A DNA stretch of 64,000 nt from Pardosa pseudoannulata (lineage: Eukaryota; Arthropoda; Arachnida; Araneae; Lycosidae): assembly GCA_032207245.1 (NCBI GenBank), contig CM063502.1:63857544-63921543 (forward strand). The letters run 5' to 3'. The position numbers and the translations under genes were made by a program. Each line of letters starts with the position of its first letter. Within the stretch, counting starts at the first letter, position 1. Below are positions 50,168 to 63,301 of the stretch, in pieces. The notes below the pieces were generated by a model, which did not search any database, was not told the origin of the DNA, and saw only the letters and a list, made by a program, of their open reading frames with translations.

Positions 50168-50690
50168 TTTCCTAATCTTAACTTTCCCAGCTAGCCAAAT
50201 TAAACCAAGGATGTGATTCTTTGCGATTGCATTTCTTCCACAATTCCCAAAACTAAAGCCTGAATTAATAATTGATATCTGCAGCCTTTATACACTTTTC
50301 TAATCTATCTGTCAATTTTTTTCAAGGAAAACTTGAATCTTTTGCTATGATTATGCTACAGTATATACTTATTTTACTATAAATGGTTTTACAGGCCACA
50401 GAAAAAGCTCTTGTTTAACTCTTATCCACTTGTGTAGTGTAGTATTTTCCCAAACAAACAGATAGATAGTTGTTTCTTGCTTGTGTCAGATGAGTCTATT
50501 GATTCTCAAAGTTTAAAATGAAAATAAAGGAATTTTATTAAGTATTGCCTGGTCTTGTGTTAATGCCTACCACAACATGACTGCAGTAAAATTACATTGC
50601 CAAGTAAGCCCTGGCATCTAAAAAATATGGGCTATATATTTCTATTGTGCCCATTGTGTAATCAGTGAAGAGGAATTTTTACTAGTTTAT
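50168..50690 (+). repeat. Dispersed repeat of about 550 bp, copy 2
   Basis: Second collinear copy (see 37885) in the same orientation. Both lie in ASK1 introns, antisense to the gene. Confidence 0.8.
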
Positions 50691-51862
50691 GTATTATTTA
50701 TGCAATATATTTTCTCTTCTTACATACTTTCTTACTAATAGCAAAATATTTAGTGATATATTTTGTAAATATTGGAAGGTTTCAAAATATTATAAAACTT
50801 AATGCAACCATTTGTAGGCCAAAAATAGTAGACTCAGTTACAGTTTCATAATCTCAAATTATATAAAATTATGTTTAAAATTGCCCTTTTTTAATATAGT
50901 AGTTTTTAATATAGTTTAATTGCCCTTTTTTAGTATAGCTACTCTTTAGAAGTACATAATTTCTTGTTATGTTATGCTGACTGAACAATTTAATGGAAAC
51001 GAAAAGAATATACTTAATTATTTTTATTAATAATACTGATGAAAAATTAATTAGAAAAATAATCATGTACTAGATCTATGGTATAGCTTTCATACCCCCT
51101 AAAGTATTACTTCACTATTTAAGTATAAACTCTCCATTTGACAGCAGTATCAGATAAAATAATAGAAAGAAACATAAAATTAAAAGACTAAACTGATCAT
51201 TTTACAGAAGAAAATGCTAAATGAATAAAATATAATAAAAGGAGTGCTTGTGAGATATAAACATCTATATATTGTTATAGAGTTTAAACTGCTGTTAAAT
51301 ATCAACATTTAAAAACTCTTTTTTTAGTTTTATGATGTGTATAATCCCAAAGCAGAAGATTGCAGAAAAAGTTACCCTACATTTCAATACATCTTTTCTT
51401 TCTGCAATTTATTCTACTTGAAAATACATTCTATACTTAAAGACTATAACCTTCTGATTAACAAACTTTGTATGCAAGAACTTACTCAATTCACCTGTAG
51501 ATAAATGTGTTTCGATATGTGGTTCTGAACTCTAATAATTGAATCTTTTTGCATTAATTAAAAGGTCATTATCACATGCTCAGTTTATCACAGGAAGAAA
51601 GTCAGTATAATTAGTTTAATTAAAAAAACCTCATACATTTTCCTCAGACCTTGACAATCAGCTTAACAAGGTGACTAGCTTAAGTAATAACTAGCTTAAC
51701 ATGGTAACAGGGTGATTTTCAATATAAATTTACATTACACTTCAAATGATGATAAAAAATAAACATACAACTTTTCATAAGTTAACTAATCTTACGAAAT
51801 TGTGATATACAGCAAAATTTGTAACAAAGAAAGAAAAACAATGAGAACAAACTTATCTATAC

Positions 51863-52001
51863 CAGCAAATGTTTGGGTAGCAGGATTGATACCAGCTAAA
51901 CGTTTTGAAGTACCAAAATCAGATATCTTCACTAAGCCATAATACGTATTAACTAAAACATTATCTCCTTTAATATCTCGATGAACTATTTTTTGATCAT
52001 G
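51863..52001 (-). CDS. Ask1: ASK1 exon E9: catalytic loop and DFG
   Basis: 139 bp. Encodes [18 protein letters not shown], then [16 protein letters not shown] and [14 protein letters not shown] supplies the catalytic Asp and Asn, DFG the Mg-binding Asp. The spacing from the E6 lysine to the DFG Asp is 113 residues, equal to human Lys709 to Asp822. The activation-loop Thr equivalent to human Thr838 (QTF) is present; the Thr two residues later in human is Ala here. Confidence 0.97.
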
Positions 52002-52232
52002 CTGAAATAAGATGAATATTATTAAAACAATGAAACAAATTTATGAACAGTAAATAAGTAAACAGTTATATAGTATGTAATTACATATTTTAATGCCAGT
52101 AACATGCTACTTGATAAAATAACATAAAACTTATTAAAAAATTTTTAATAATCATATATGCACAAAATGAGACACAAAGAACAGTTAAAGAATTTAAATT
52201 TTAACAGCAAAAAAGACATGCTGATTTAAATC

Positions 52233-52386
52233 AAAAAAGCAGGGCACCAGCACAGATACCAGCAATGGATTCAAATCCAACTGGTATCATGTATGTTTAC
52301 ACACATTAAAGATCAGCTGAGCAGTAAGTGGCACCTTAATTAGCCCCCCAACTTGCAAAAGTTAACTTTACCACTCCAAACCAATA
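52233..52386 (+). mobile_element. SINE family A copy 9 (decayed)
   Basis: Plus strand with B-box-like GGATTCAAATCC, TTAATTAGCCCCCC and tail CCACTCCAAACCAATAC. In intron E8/E9, antisense to the gene. Confidence 0.68.
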
Positions 52387-53122
52387 CAATTATTATTACA
52401 AAGAATGTTTACTAATTGAAATGAAAAAAAGAACAATATTTTATGCTTTTTTTCCATGAAAATATTTGTTCATCATCTCTTGAAAATTTGAAAACATTAA
52501 ACTTATGTGAAACAAATAATAAAACATTGTTTTTATGGTAACACAAAGTCATTAGTAAGAAATAAATGTGACTAATGTACAAAATACATACATGAAATAT
52601 GAAAGATAATGTAAAGAGCTGGCATGAAGCTCATCAAGCTTTTTATTTAGAGAAGAATGTTAGAAGCTAACTGGCAGAAACTGAAAATATGACTATCTTA
52701 AAGAAACTTTAAAACAGAAAAAAGATAATAGCTCTTACAGTTCCTTAAATTAATGAATTAAATATTACTTTATAAAGAAACAATATAAATGTTATAAAGT
52801 AATAAATAATATTATAAGTTAGACACTAAATTCATCTCTTCATGATTAGAAGTTTGTTTGCAGACTAGTTTATTATAAACACCAGGATCATCTTACTACA
52901 GGAACTAATAAAGCTGTGACTTACTAATAAATTTTTTAATAACTAATACATAAAAAAATAACTGAATTTTTTTTCTATATACTTGTATAGTGAATAGCAG
53001 CTGACAAAAGTTTTGAAATTTTAACTTCAGTAGCCCATCAAAACTCAGTGAATAGATTTATGCTCAAACAACATCAAATTATTACTAGTAGAGTTTAATG
53101 CTGATTCTGAAAGGCTGCTCAC

Positions 53123-53173
53123 CAGTTTAATTTCTGCTCCTGACCTGACAGGCCAGCAGCAAAAATTAAACTG
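53123..53173. repeat. Hairpin with 16-bp arms
   Basis: CAGTTTAATTTCTGCT and, 19 bases later, AGCAAAAATTAAACTG; one mismatch. It lies 137 bp downstream of the E8 donor. Confidence 0.88.
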
Positions 53174-53309
53174 ATAGACTGTGTTACCAAATTATAGCCC
53201 CACTTCTTTGACTGCCAGTTGGCTGTCAAAAGTAAAATAAATAATCAAAATTTTTCTCATTAAAATACCAGATACAATTATTAAAAATAAAGAAAATTTA
53301 ATGTCATAC

Positions 53310-53413
53310 CAAATATTTAAGACCTTCTAATATTTGTTTTGTATAAACAGACATTGCTACTTCATTATCTTTCAGAGGACCCCAACTTGACTGTAAAAGT
53401 TGAGATAAACTCC
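53310..53413 (-). CDS. Ask1: ASK1 exon E8: kinase C-lobe, alpha-D/E
   Basis: 104 bp. Encodes [18 protein letters not shown] then [12 protein letters not shown]. [17 protein letters not shown] is diagnostic of the ASK family. Ends in phase 0, before the catalytic loop exon. Confidence 0.96.
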
Positions 53414-54567
53414 CTACATAAAAATTTAAAAAGTACATTAATAGCTACAATTTACATTTTTATTAAAACAGATTTACAACAAAAAGCTTACTTTGGGCTA
53501 TGAACTTAGTAATACTAACTATTTATAAACTAAAACCTTCAGTTCCTATTGGGTGTTTTTCACACAAACATGTGAAATGAAGCTTCAAAAATAAATTGAC
53601 CCTCCTCTGCATGCTTGTTGAAAAAAGAAAATGTAGTTGTATGAATTATTTATCTTAAAAGTAATATCAGAAAAAATTAACATTTCTTTCATAGTTAAAG
53701 AATATAGGGATTGAAATAAATCCTACAACTTAAGGCTGCTATAGTGCTGTAAATAGAACATTAGCAAAATTAAACTTACTATGACCCACAGACTTTATTA
53801 AACTACTTATAATAAGCTAAAACTATTAGCTTAGATCAAGTATCTTCCATTTTTTAACAAACACATTAAATGTGAGTTTAAAAATGAATCTACCCTCAAA
53901 ATACTTGATATCAAAAGAAAATCTAATGTGTATATAATTGTTCATCCTAAAAGTAGTAGTAGCAATAATTAAACTTTTCTTTCAGGATTAAATAAAGAAG
54001 AAATTTAAATAAATCTTAATATATGCAGATACCATCATGTTGTAGTAGCAGAGAAGTTACATCAAATAACAACAATAAAAGAAATAAAAATATTTCTTAA
54101 TCATACTTATCATTTTAGAAAAAAGAGAAAATCTAAGATTACTTCTTCAGTTATAAAAATAACTTTAACTAAACCAGTAGTATATGACATATAAAAGAGT
54201 TAATGTTATAATACACAGAAACAAGTAAAATTAAATATAAAAGTACTGTCAGAAAATTCTTTAAATCTAATATAAATGTTAAGATGTTAACTTACATAAG
54301 GCTTAATCTGTAATTGAAGAATTAAACACTTAAAATATAAAACAGAAAGTACTCCATTATGGAGTATTTTTAAAATAAAAAAAAATAAATAAACCTATTT
54401 AAACTCCTCAAAACCACAGTAAAGAAAAATATTTGACAATATCTCATTTAAGAACTCACACTTATTTTTAATTTATCTGTATCAACATGCATTCATTTTC
54501 TTATTTGCATTAATTGAATAAGATTAATAAAAATAGGAAAAAAGAAAATAAATGTGTTAAATGCTAC

Positions 54568-54695
54568 CTCCAGGGACACGCTCCATAAAGATCTTAAAAT
54601 AGCCATCTTCACTGGCTGATCCAAGGTACTGAACTATGTTCCTGTGTCTTAATTCTGAGTGAAGCTTGATTTCTTCATGTAATGGTTGGACTACC
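54568..54695 (-). CDS. Ask1: ASK1 exon E7: kinase N-lobe, alpha-C helix and hinge
   Basis: 128 bp. Encodes [20 protein letters not shown], then [20 protein letters not shown] and PG. It carries the alpha-C glutamate in HEEI and the Met gatekeeper-hinge FMERVPGG typical of ASK kinases. Acceptor CTACAG, donor GTAGCA. The Gly codon is split with E8. Confidence 0.96.
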
Positions 54696-55322
54696 CTGTA
54701 GGGTTAAATATTTTTAAAAATTATTGAAAAATTAATAAGGGATTCTTTTAAATTTTTCCTTTAGAAAATGTAGCAGTTATATAGCAAATAAGTAAAATAA
54801 AATGAAAAAAAAGTTAATTCAAAATTTTTAATTGAAAATAAAAACATTAAAACCTTAATGAGATCTTTTAATAAAATTCCTTTTATAGTGGTTAAACCCT
54901 TATAATGCAAAGTATTTTAAAAAAAAACTTTATAAAAAATTACCATTAACTCTAGAAATATAACCAACATTGAATCAAGATACTGGATTTTGAAAGACCT
55001 TAACATTTTTCATTTACTCATGACACAATGACATTTAAAGTGACACATTACCACTTACTTAGGCATATATACATAATCCAAAACATATATACTGAAACTT
55101 AAGCACATGAAATTATTATTAGAGATCATCTTTAATGTACTATAAAATATAGTTATAGTTCAGGGTTAATGTAAAAAAGTCATTAAGACAATATGAAAAA
55201 TGTTTTATTTTTAAATAAACATACTTTTCAACTCTAGTAAATCAAACTAAACATTGAATATAAATACCCTTAATTGTAGCATAAAAAGCCCAATGAGATT
55301 TTTAAATAAAAAATATTCACAC

Positions 55323-55456
55323 CCTATGTCTTTTTCAGGGATTTCTTTGATTGCAATTTGAACTTGTGTTGTCAAATCTCTTGCAGCATAAACCACTCCA
55401 TATGTACCTTTCCCCAAAACAATCCTTTTCTGCTGATTATCAAGTTCATACTCATA
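55323..55456 (-). CDS. Ask1: ASK1 exon E6: kinase N-lobe, glycine loop and catalytic lysine
   Basis: 134 bp. Encodes [20 protein letters not shown], then VVYAARDL and [11 protein letters not shown]. It contains the glycine-rich loop GKGTYGVV and the ATP-anchoring lysine of AIKEI (Lys709 in human numbering). Ends in phase 2; donor GTGTGA is weak but is the only GT that keeps frame with E7 (split Gly codon). Confidence 0.96.
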
Positions 55457-56025
55457 CTGAAAAAGATTTTTATATAAAAGTTAAAACATAAAACATGACT
55501 CCATTTAAAAAGAATTTTGATCAAATTTTGTTTAAAATATGTCATTTAACTTTTTACTTAAATCGTTTAAAATAATATAAAAGTATATGATTAATAAAAA
55601 CTATTAATTATGCATTTAAAATAATCAGACATTTAAGACAAATTATCAAATTTATTTAAAGTATCTTTGAAAGATTAAAATACAATTTGTATATCCTATA
55701 TAAAATAGTTTAAATCTTTTTAAAGTATTTTTTAAAAATCTAATTATCAATGAACTAAGAAGAAAAGAAAGGATTAAGAAAAGATATATAATTAATGGTT
55801 GTACCATTGTAATTTAATTCATAAAGATTATCTACTTAGACTGTTAGCATTAAATAACTACTATTTAAAACATAGTTCATTTATAACTATTTATTTAATA
55901 TTGTTCATTGTTATTTGTCATTTATTTATATTGCCCATTGTTAGAATTTGATTAATATAAAACTATTGACAAAAATATGGCTTATGTAGTAAATCTACTG
56001 TGGAAAGAATTAGCTTTTATTTTAC

Positions 56026-56212
56026 CTTGATAACGCCTGTATTGTAATCAGAATTAATTTCTGTTGTGATCATACCATCTTGATCAGCGGTCATTTCTAA
56101 CAGCAAATCAAAAAACTTTTTTCGAAGAATTTCAGATGGGAAAAAAATTTGAAAATCATCAGAATTTTTATGTACATACAAGAATAAGCACCTTTCATCT
56201 CTCTTGTAGAGG
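56026..56212 (-). CDS. Ask1: ASK1 exon E5: PH-like part, up to the kinase border
   Basis: 187 bp. Encodes [20 protein letters not shown], then [10 protein letters not shown] and a short acidic or polar stretch ending GVIK. The [12 protein letters not shown] core is characteristic of the ASK1 region directly before the kinase domain. The next exon starts in phase 0 with YEYELD. Donor GTAAAA. Confidence 0.93.
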
Positions 56213-56441
56213 CTAAAAATTTAAAAAATTCTCTATATTAAATAACAAAGATATATTGCTAAAAACAAAAATCAAATTTAATTACAAATTAGACAGAAAT
56301 AATGTTACTATTTTTAGTTTAAACATAGATAATATCAGTGAAATTGTACATTTAAGTGACAATCTTTTAAAATTCACTTTGCTTATCATAATGTACAATG
56401 AATGAACAAAATGTTTGCTAATTAAAAAAAAAAAAAAAAAT

Positions 56442-56691
56442 TTAACCCCTTCGCAACCAACGTCTTGTAGAAACAATGTAGCGATTCCACTCTTATCAGC
56501 CCAGTGTCGCCTCCACACGAAGAGCTCCAGTTGATATTGATAGACCAGCATCATGTATGCATAATTGGAGATTGGAACATTTTATTTCAATTTTTAAATG
56601 CTAGATTTAATTGCTATATGGTGTTAAATGGCAACAGTTTTCACAATGGTTGACTCATATAGTATTTACATGCTGGTCCTCAAGGGGTTAA
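56442..56691. mobile_element. piggyBac-type miniature element, copy 1
   Basis: 250 bp from TTAACCCCTTCGCAACC to CAAGGGGTTAA: TTAA at both ends and inverted CCCCTT. Internal sequence (CTCCACACGAAGAGCTCCAG) is shared with the copy at 57917. No coding potential. Confidence 0.82.
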
Positions 56692-57916
56692 ACAGCCTAA
56701 TTTTATGAAAAAAAAAATTTTTTAAGTCTAAATTATCTTTCTAAATTAATCTACTGAAAAATTGTTAAGAAATTACTTTTTTTGTATCTTACTAAAAGCC
56801 TTATGATTGTATGATCAGTTACATAGACTTTTAAGTTTTAACCTAGAATTATACATAAGAAGCAACTTCATAGTCATAAGATAGTATATATGAAGATGGC
56901 AAAAAGACAGTATATATGAAGCAAAAAAAAAAAAGCATCAAAATTAAAGTCTACATTTTCCATGTTTTCTGTAAATATAGCATTTAAGTTTTCTCTTAAA
57001 AATGTATTAAAATCTACTTATAGCTTTCCTAAGGGGGTTTTCATAAAAATGAATATTATACCCATTACAGGTCAGGGGATTCCCTCAACACAATAGGGAT
57101 GGATACAGAGAGCAGAATACCAATCTCCAGTCAAATAAAATTTTTAAAAAGAATATTGTAAACTAGCATTTAAACACAAAATGTTCAAATTTTTTGTAGT
57201 ATTTGTATGTAATATATTCAATTTAAACCTACATACCATGTGTATATATCTATACCTAAAGTAATAATTAATAAAAAAGTGATACTTTTAAATCAATCAA
57301 GAAGTTTATAGAAGCAATAAATATATCAATCCTTCTAGTCTTTTCATTCAAATATCAACCAAAATCCTTTCACAGTCAACATATTGGTCACCCTTGCATT
57401 ATACAAAACATATAAAATATTTCCCAATATACTTTACCATATAGAACAATATTATTCCAAACATTAATATGAAGTTCAAGAAATTTTAATATGAAAATTC
57501 AATATTTCAGTAACAAGTTTACAGAATAAAAGAATTCAAGTCAACATAAATACTATTTTGAAAGTATACAGCAAAATTATAACTATAGATACTAGCAACA
57601 ATTCATTCATTTTCAATTCCAAAGAACATTTGAAAAAAAATTATAACAGAATATGAAAGCTTTATATACAGCAGTACATAATTGTAAAAGTATGAATAGT
57701 TGGTGTTCTATCCAGACAAAGACTGGGAGGAAACCAAGAATTCTTTCTGATATATTGACAGAAAATAATAGATTCTTGATGTAGATGTAATTAATGAGAA
57801 CCAGTTATCCTTTCACAATACTTTTAATTACTAAAATTTCAAATATTGTTAAATTTTTAATATATTGTATTTAAGAATAATTTTTTTTCAGTAGGATATC
57901 AGGAACTTTTGTTCTG

Positions 57917-58160
57917 TTAACCTATTCGTAACCCTCTCGTAGACGTGAAACAGCAATTCCACTCTTATCAGACCAGCATCACCTCCACACGAAGAGCTCC
58001 AGTTGATATTGAGAGACCAGTATCGCGTATGCGTTATCAGAGATCAGAATGTTTTATCTGAATTTTTAAATGCTAGATTTAATTATTAGATGTGGTTAAA
58101 TGATAATGGTTTACACAACAATCAACTTGTATAGCATATATGAATTAGTCCGCAAGGGAA
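57917..58160. mobile_element. piggyBac-type miniature element, copy 2
   Basis: Starts TTAACCTATTCGTAACCC and ends near CGCAAGGGAA with its right TTAA lost. Same orientation and same inner sequence as 56442-56691 at roughly 80% by eye. Confidence 0.78.
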
Positions 58161-58265
58161 GCACAGCTGATATAAATGTAACAAATGCTAGAAATTTACT
58201 GAAAAATGAAATCACATAAGTAAAACTCTTTAAATGTCTTTAAACTTGAACTTTCTAATTTTATT

Positions 58266-58268
<3 letters not shown>

Positions 58269-58314
<46 letters not shown>
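58269..58314. repeat. (TA)n microsatellite
   Basis: Intron E4/E5. Confidence 0.95.
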
Positions 58315-58317
<3 letters not shown>

Positions 58318-58657
58318 AGTGATAAACAATACAATAATGCTTGTTCATCATATTATGAAGCACTACATGCATGGATTAAATCTGCTCCCAGTGAATGAAA
58401 AGTAAAGAAAATCTACACTGTTATCAGAATTCATATTTTACTTTTAGCATTGAACAAGAATATTTATGATATTAACTTTAATAGAACATAAGTAGCTATC
58501 TTAAAACGGAAATGAACTCATACAGAATGACATTCAGTTACAGCTTCATTTATCCTATTACAACCCCCAAAGATACTCTTACTTGTACATACATCCTGAA
58601 AACATCCTTTTCATATTTTTCATAAAAATTTAAAAAATTATATTGTTAAATCTGGTA

Positions 58658-58660
<3 letters not shown>

Positions 58661-58741
<81 letters not shown>
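58661..58741. repeat. (TA)n(TATG)n microsatellite
   Basis: TA repeat ending in a few TATG units, intron E4/E5. Confidence 0.95.
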
Positions 58742-59409
58742 GCAGGGTTCACATTTATATATTAAAATGGGTTTTCTACAAAAATTTGTAATAATGGGAT
58801 CCAATTTCAGAAAAAATTTTCATGCATTTTTGAAACAGAACTTATATTTTTCTCATAAGTGGGTCCTTGGGACTCTGGTTACAGATAGTTCAGCACAAAC
58901 AATGTATATGTAAATGTATATATAATTATATATTTTATATACATACATAAATCTAATCCTAATTTATAAGATAAATTTGTTCATATGAGAAATGCCATGT
59001 TATTAAAAATTACAAAATAAAATCCACAGTTTATGGTGAAAAAAAAGTTAGGTTTAATGAATTTGAAATAATTTTCAATAAAATTGTGTCATGTTTTAAA
59101 TACAAGGTGTACATAAATTATAGAAAAAATAATCATTCTGTTATCTTCTTATAATGTAAATCTTTTTTAATTAAAAAAAAAAGTCTTCATTACTACCAAG
59201 ATGTAATATGCCAGCAAAATATACATTATTTTTAATGAAAAATACATAGAACATCAACTCGAACATCAATAAAATACTAATTAGAATTAAAATTAAAAAC
59301 ATCTGCTGTGTAACAACACTATGCAAGCACTTCAACAATGAAAAAACTAATACTTCTACAAAAAAAAATTCACTTTATAAAACTGGGCCATGTTATAAAA
59401 ATACCTTAC

Positions 59410-59579
59410 CTCAAACTCTTTAATGAAGGTGCAGTAAACTCAAAGTCATGTAACTTTTGACACTTTCCTTTTAATACATCAAGGCACAAATTTACAATAT
59501 GAACAGATTTTTCTTCAGCTCCCATGTTGACAGTAATGTAACTAGGCATGTAAACTTTACCAGGGTCTAGAATCAGTAC
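59410..59579 (-). CDS. Ask1: ASK1 exon E4: PH-like part of regulatory region
   Basis: 170 bp. Encodes VLILDPGKVYMPSYITVN, then EEKSVHIV and FEFTAPSLKSL. This corresponds to the family stretch VLILEPTKIYQPSYL. In ASK proteins this begins the PH-like fold packed beside the TPR helices. Donor GTAAGG; ends in phase 2 and is completed as Ser by E5. Confidence 0.9.
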
Positions 59580-59745
59580 CTATATTTTTAAAATATAGTT
59601 ACATTGTTTATTTTCAAACATAAAATATGTTTTAAAACATCAAATTTTACACAAGAGATATTGTATAACTAAAAATTCTTAAACTATTCAGAGAATTTAA
59701 AACTTACAATTACTAAACTATTTAAAAGTATGGAAAGAGGTTGTT

Positions 59746-59800
59746 CAGTTTAATTTTGTAATACTATGGTCAACTTTTTCTACACAAAGGCTAATAAGGA
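59746..59800 (-). mobile_element. SINE family A copy 10 (fragment)
   Basis: Short minus-strand 3' fragment with CAGTTTAATTTTGTAATACT and CACAAAGGCTAATAAGGA, in intron E3/E4. Confidence 0.5.
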
Positions 59801-60660
59801 GTTTATGTAGATATGTATGTGATTTTACTTTGTTCATCAGTTTATAACCGAAACATATAGTTGTATATATACTTGTATTTGCTAATATTTCAATATACTC
59901 ATGGTAATATTTGCAACTGATAAATGATTTATTTTCAGTTTGGATACTTTTTTGTGTTCGAATTCAATAAGAATACAAATAAATTTTAAAATATTTCAAA
60001 TATCAAATTTTCAAATGTACAAAATCAATAGGAACTGTACACATAAAAAGCACTCTAAAATCACTGTATACACTCTTTTATAATACATAAAATGTTTCAT
60101 AATTTTTCACTTTAAATAAAAGTATTTTCAATTAGTAATATGAAGTCATAAATGAAAGAAATGATTAAAAAAATCATCTTACTAAGTTTCATATTTTATT
60201 TAAAAGTTCTAATTTAAATTCAGGTACAACTGTTTTAACATACTATTTAAAAATTCAAACAATTCTTATAAATCCTTGTCCAAATTTTAGCTTTACCATA
60301 TAAAATAAATAATATAATTAAAATCTTGAATAAATATATGTTGTTGTTTATTTCATAAGGTAGCATTTTAACAAGTATTAAGAATTACTGGAATTTATAT
60401 ATACCTGGAATTACCTACTAGGTAATTACAGTTAACCTACTGGAATTTATTATATGTTTATGTATGTATCAACTAGCTATACATACATCTGTAGTTTCTG
60501 ACAATACATAAAAAATAAACTCATCGTCATCAAAATTTCTTATATTCCTTAGACACAGAACTCATATAATGAAAATAAAATTTTGAATTCTATTTTTGCT
60601 AAGACTAATTTCTAAAAATAAAATAACGTTAATGAAAAAATAGAATAGTATCATACTTAC

Positions 60661-60732
60661 TGGAAAACGAATAACATCTACAACGTTATCAGATGAAGCT
60701 GCAACAAAATATTCTAACCAAAAGTTGAACAC
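60661..60732 (-). CDS. Ask1: ASK1 exon E3: central regulatory region
   Basis: 72 bp, exactly 24 codons in phase 0. Encodes FNFWLEYFVAAS and ends VIRFP, matching the family segment NFWxxFxxEA followed by RFPVLI. It leads into the PH-like part of the regulatory region. Donor GTAAGT. Confidence 0.9.
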
Positions 60733-60891
60733 CTAAAATATGACAAGGGGTTATTTGAAAACAGTCTTAAAATAGCAAACAATAAAACATAAAATGCTAT
60801 GAAATCAAAACAAATTTTACAGATTCAAAAATTATACCCAGTATTATTTAACAACCTGATATAAGCATGTAGCAGTAGTTTAAATGTGTAT

Positions 60892-60902
60892 GTATATATA
60901 TG

Positions 60903-60994
<92 letters not shown>
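60892..60994. repeat. (TA)n microsatellite, about 100 bp
   Basis: TATG units pass into pure TA, intron E2/E3. Confidence 0.95.
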
Positions 60995-60998
<4 letters not shown>

Positions 60999-62135
60999 AT
61001 ATTTTTAATAAGAAAAGGAAAATCTAAAAATGCAAATATAAAGTAAATGCTTTTTTAAGTAAATGGCTAAAATAACCTGATTTTTTTTTATCTTTGTGGT
61101 AATAAGAATTAAAACAACAAATTAATTAGAAGATATATTTCTTATAATACATAGGATCTAATATAAAATAACTAACAAATTTAGATTCCTTTAAATCCCT
61201 TAATATATATATATATATATATATAATCATCTATGTACATATGCATGTATATCTGTTATCTAGACTTATAAAATAGCTGGATAAACCTTTATGAAATTTT
61301 TATAGTGATTCAGGTAAACCCTAGGAAACTTTTTGGCATATCAAGTTGATAGAACATCAATGTCTAGATGGAGATAAAATAATTTTTTACTCTCCATAAT
61401 ATCTGGTAACTTTATAGGAAGTCACCATTCATTATATTTTTTAATAAATGCAAAAATTAAACTTTTAAGTAATTTTATTCATCTGATAGTATTCAAACTG
61501 TATTTTAGGATAATGCAAGTTTTGCTTGTTTTTGACAGGATTTACTTAATCATTTAAATGTATCTTTAATTTGGCATATTTTTTCACAATTCCAATTTTT
61601 TTCACTGTTTTTCCCAAGCTAATTTATTTAGCAACAGGAGTAATAACATAATTATCTGTAAAATTTAAAATATTGAACATTTTATTTATGTCACATGCTT
61701 AATATTTTTATTTTTATAAGAATTAATATTTTTATTTCATTATTCTATCCTTCCTAAGTTTATGAAGAAAATTAAATTTCAATAATAAGTGTTATTTGTT
61801 TTATGAAAATGGGTTGTTTTGTTTTCAAAATTTATTTATATTACTGGTCTGTACTATAATCTAAATTTTATATTTAAACTTTGAAATTATGAATCACTAT
61901 TTAATAAGACATTCAACTTGTTACATTAAGAATAAAGACAAGATTAAATTGTTGCAAAATGTTTAATTACATACATAATTATGTGGAAATATACAAGAAA
62001 TTATTTTAACATGAGAGATTATTTTCTTATTTCTAGATCTGCTACAGGAAATAATCAGACAGTTTTCCATGAGATCCATACTTTTTATTAAATAAAGAAT
62101 TAATTTCAATAAGATAAGTAAAAATGAAACATCAC

Positions 62136-62223
62136 CTTTTCTTCAGCACTAATTTCCAGATGTTCAGGTTTTTTTCGAAACCTGTTAATTAATTCAATAT
62201 TTCCAATAGTGCTTTTTAAGTAC
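62136..62223 (-). CDS. Ask1: ASK1 exon E2: central regulatory region
   Basis: 88 bp. Completes the Trp codon of E1 to read WYLKSTIGNIELINRFRKK and ends at EEK. Continues the helical central regulatory region; human ASK1 has WYLKS at the same place. Donor GTGATG, acceptor AAATAG. Confidence 0.88.
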
Positions 62224-62452
62224 CTATTTAAAGAGAAGAAAATTCTTCTATGTTTATAATTGAAAGAATATTACAAAATCTGCAGAATGCAAAAAATACT
62301 TTAGATGCAAACAGAAATTTTAAATAAAATATTTTTTAAGTTGCTTAAGAAGAAAATATATTTTAAATAACTTTAATGAGATTTCTGTAAAATCTTAAAA
62401 ATCAATTAAATATTTCCAATACTGCTTTCTAAGTGCTATTAAAAAGGAAGAA

Positions 62453-62457
<5 letters not shown>

Positions 62458-62521
<64 letters not shown>
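62458..62521. repeat. (AT)n microsatellite
   Basis: About 32 units in intron E1/E2. Confidence 0.95.
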
Positions 62522-62526
<5 letters not shown>

Positions 62527-62760
62527 GGTTCTAATGATCAAAATCTTAAACATTAAAAAAAGAATTAGATACAGGGATAATTCATAAATTAAATACTTAA
62601 ATTTTAATTAAAGAAACAAAGGTATATTTTTTTTAAAAAAAGAAAGAACATTATAAGATATAAAGATAAATTATAATAGGTATGATAGAATATAATAATT
62701 AAAAAAAGTAAAACAAAAGAAATAAATAAAAGTTGCATGTAAAATGGAATACTAGCTTAC

Positions 62761-63033
62761 CAGTTAGGAGGCTTCAGATCAAACATACACTTTGATGCTT
62801 CAATAGCTTTAGAATAATCTTCAGCTAAAACACTGATTTCAAAAAATGTGGCAACATCCCAGTAATCTCTCAAAGAATTTAAACTGCCTTTCCTTCCAAT
62901 CAAGTTATTTAAAACTAGACCAATATGCTGCAATTCAGATGACTTTGAAAAATCATTCCCAGCTATTACAAGCAGGGTTGCTAAATTTATTCCAGCATAT
63001 TCATTAGGTTGAACTTGGAAGCCTTGTCTATAC
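62761..63033 (-). CDS. Ask1: ASK1 exon E1: central regulatory region
   Basis: 273 bp, first base completes a codon begun in an upstream exon. Encodes [18 protein letters not shown], then [19 protein letters not shown] and ends in LKPPNW. These match the ASK1 TRAF-binding (DUF4071) helical region, which in the family is the TPR-like part of the central regulatory region that positions the kinase for thioredoxin-sensitive activation. Acceptor is TTTTAG, donor GTAAGC. By homology the codon split at its 5' edge should be Trp (WYR), so the previous exon should end in TG. Confidence 0.9.
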
Positions 63034-63167
63034 CTAAAAGGAATTTATTGTCACAAACTAAAGAAATAATTAAAATTCTAATAATTTTATCAACAAAAAA
63101 AGAAAAGAAAGAAACTGCTATGTATCACTTGGATAATGGAACCTTTCAATCTAAGAATATATAGCTG

Positions 63168-63301
63168 AACAATGGCCAAATATGGATTTAAATCCTACTG
63201 TTGAAATAGATACTTGCAGCTGTTTGGAATAACTTTAAACAGGAGGTTCCTGCCTAATTAGTCCTTATGTTGCAAAAACATAACAATAATGTTCAAACTC
63301 C
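63168..63301 (+). mobile_element. SINE family A copy 11 (decayed)
   Basis: Plus strand with GAACAATGGCC, GGATTTAAATCCTAC, CTAATTAGTCCTTATGTTGC and AAACTCC, lacking the stretch between the A and B boxes. Upstream of E1 in transcript direction. Confidence 0.62.
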
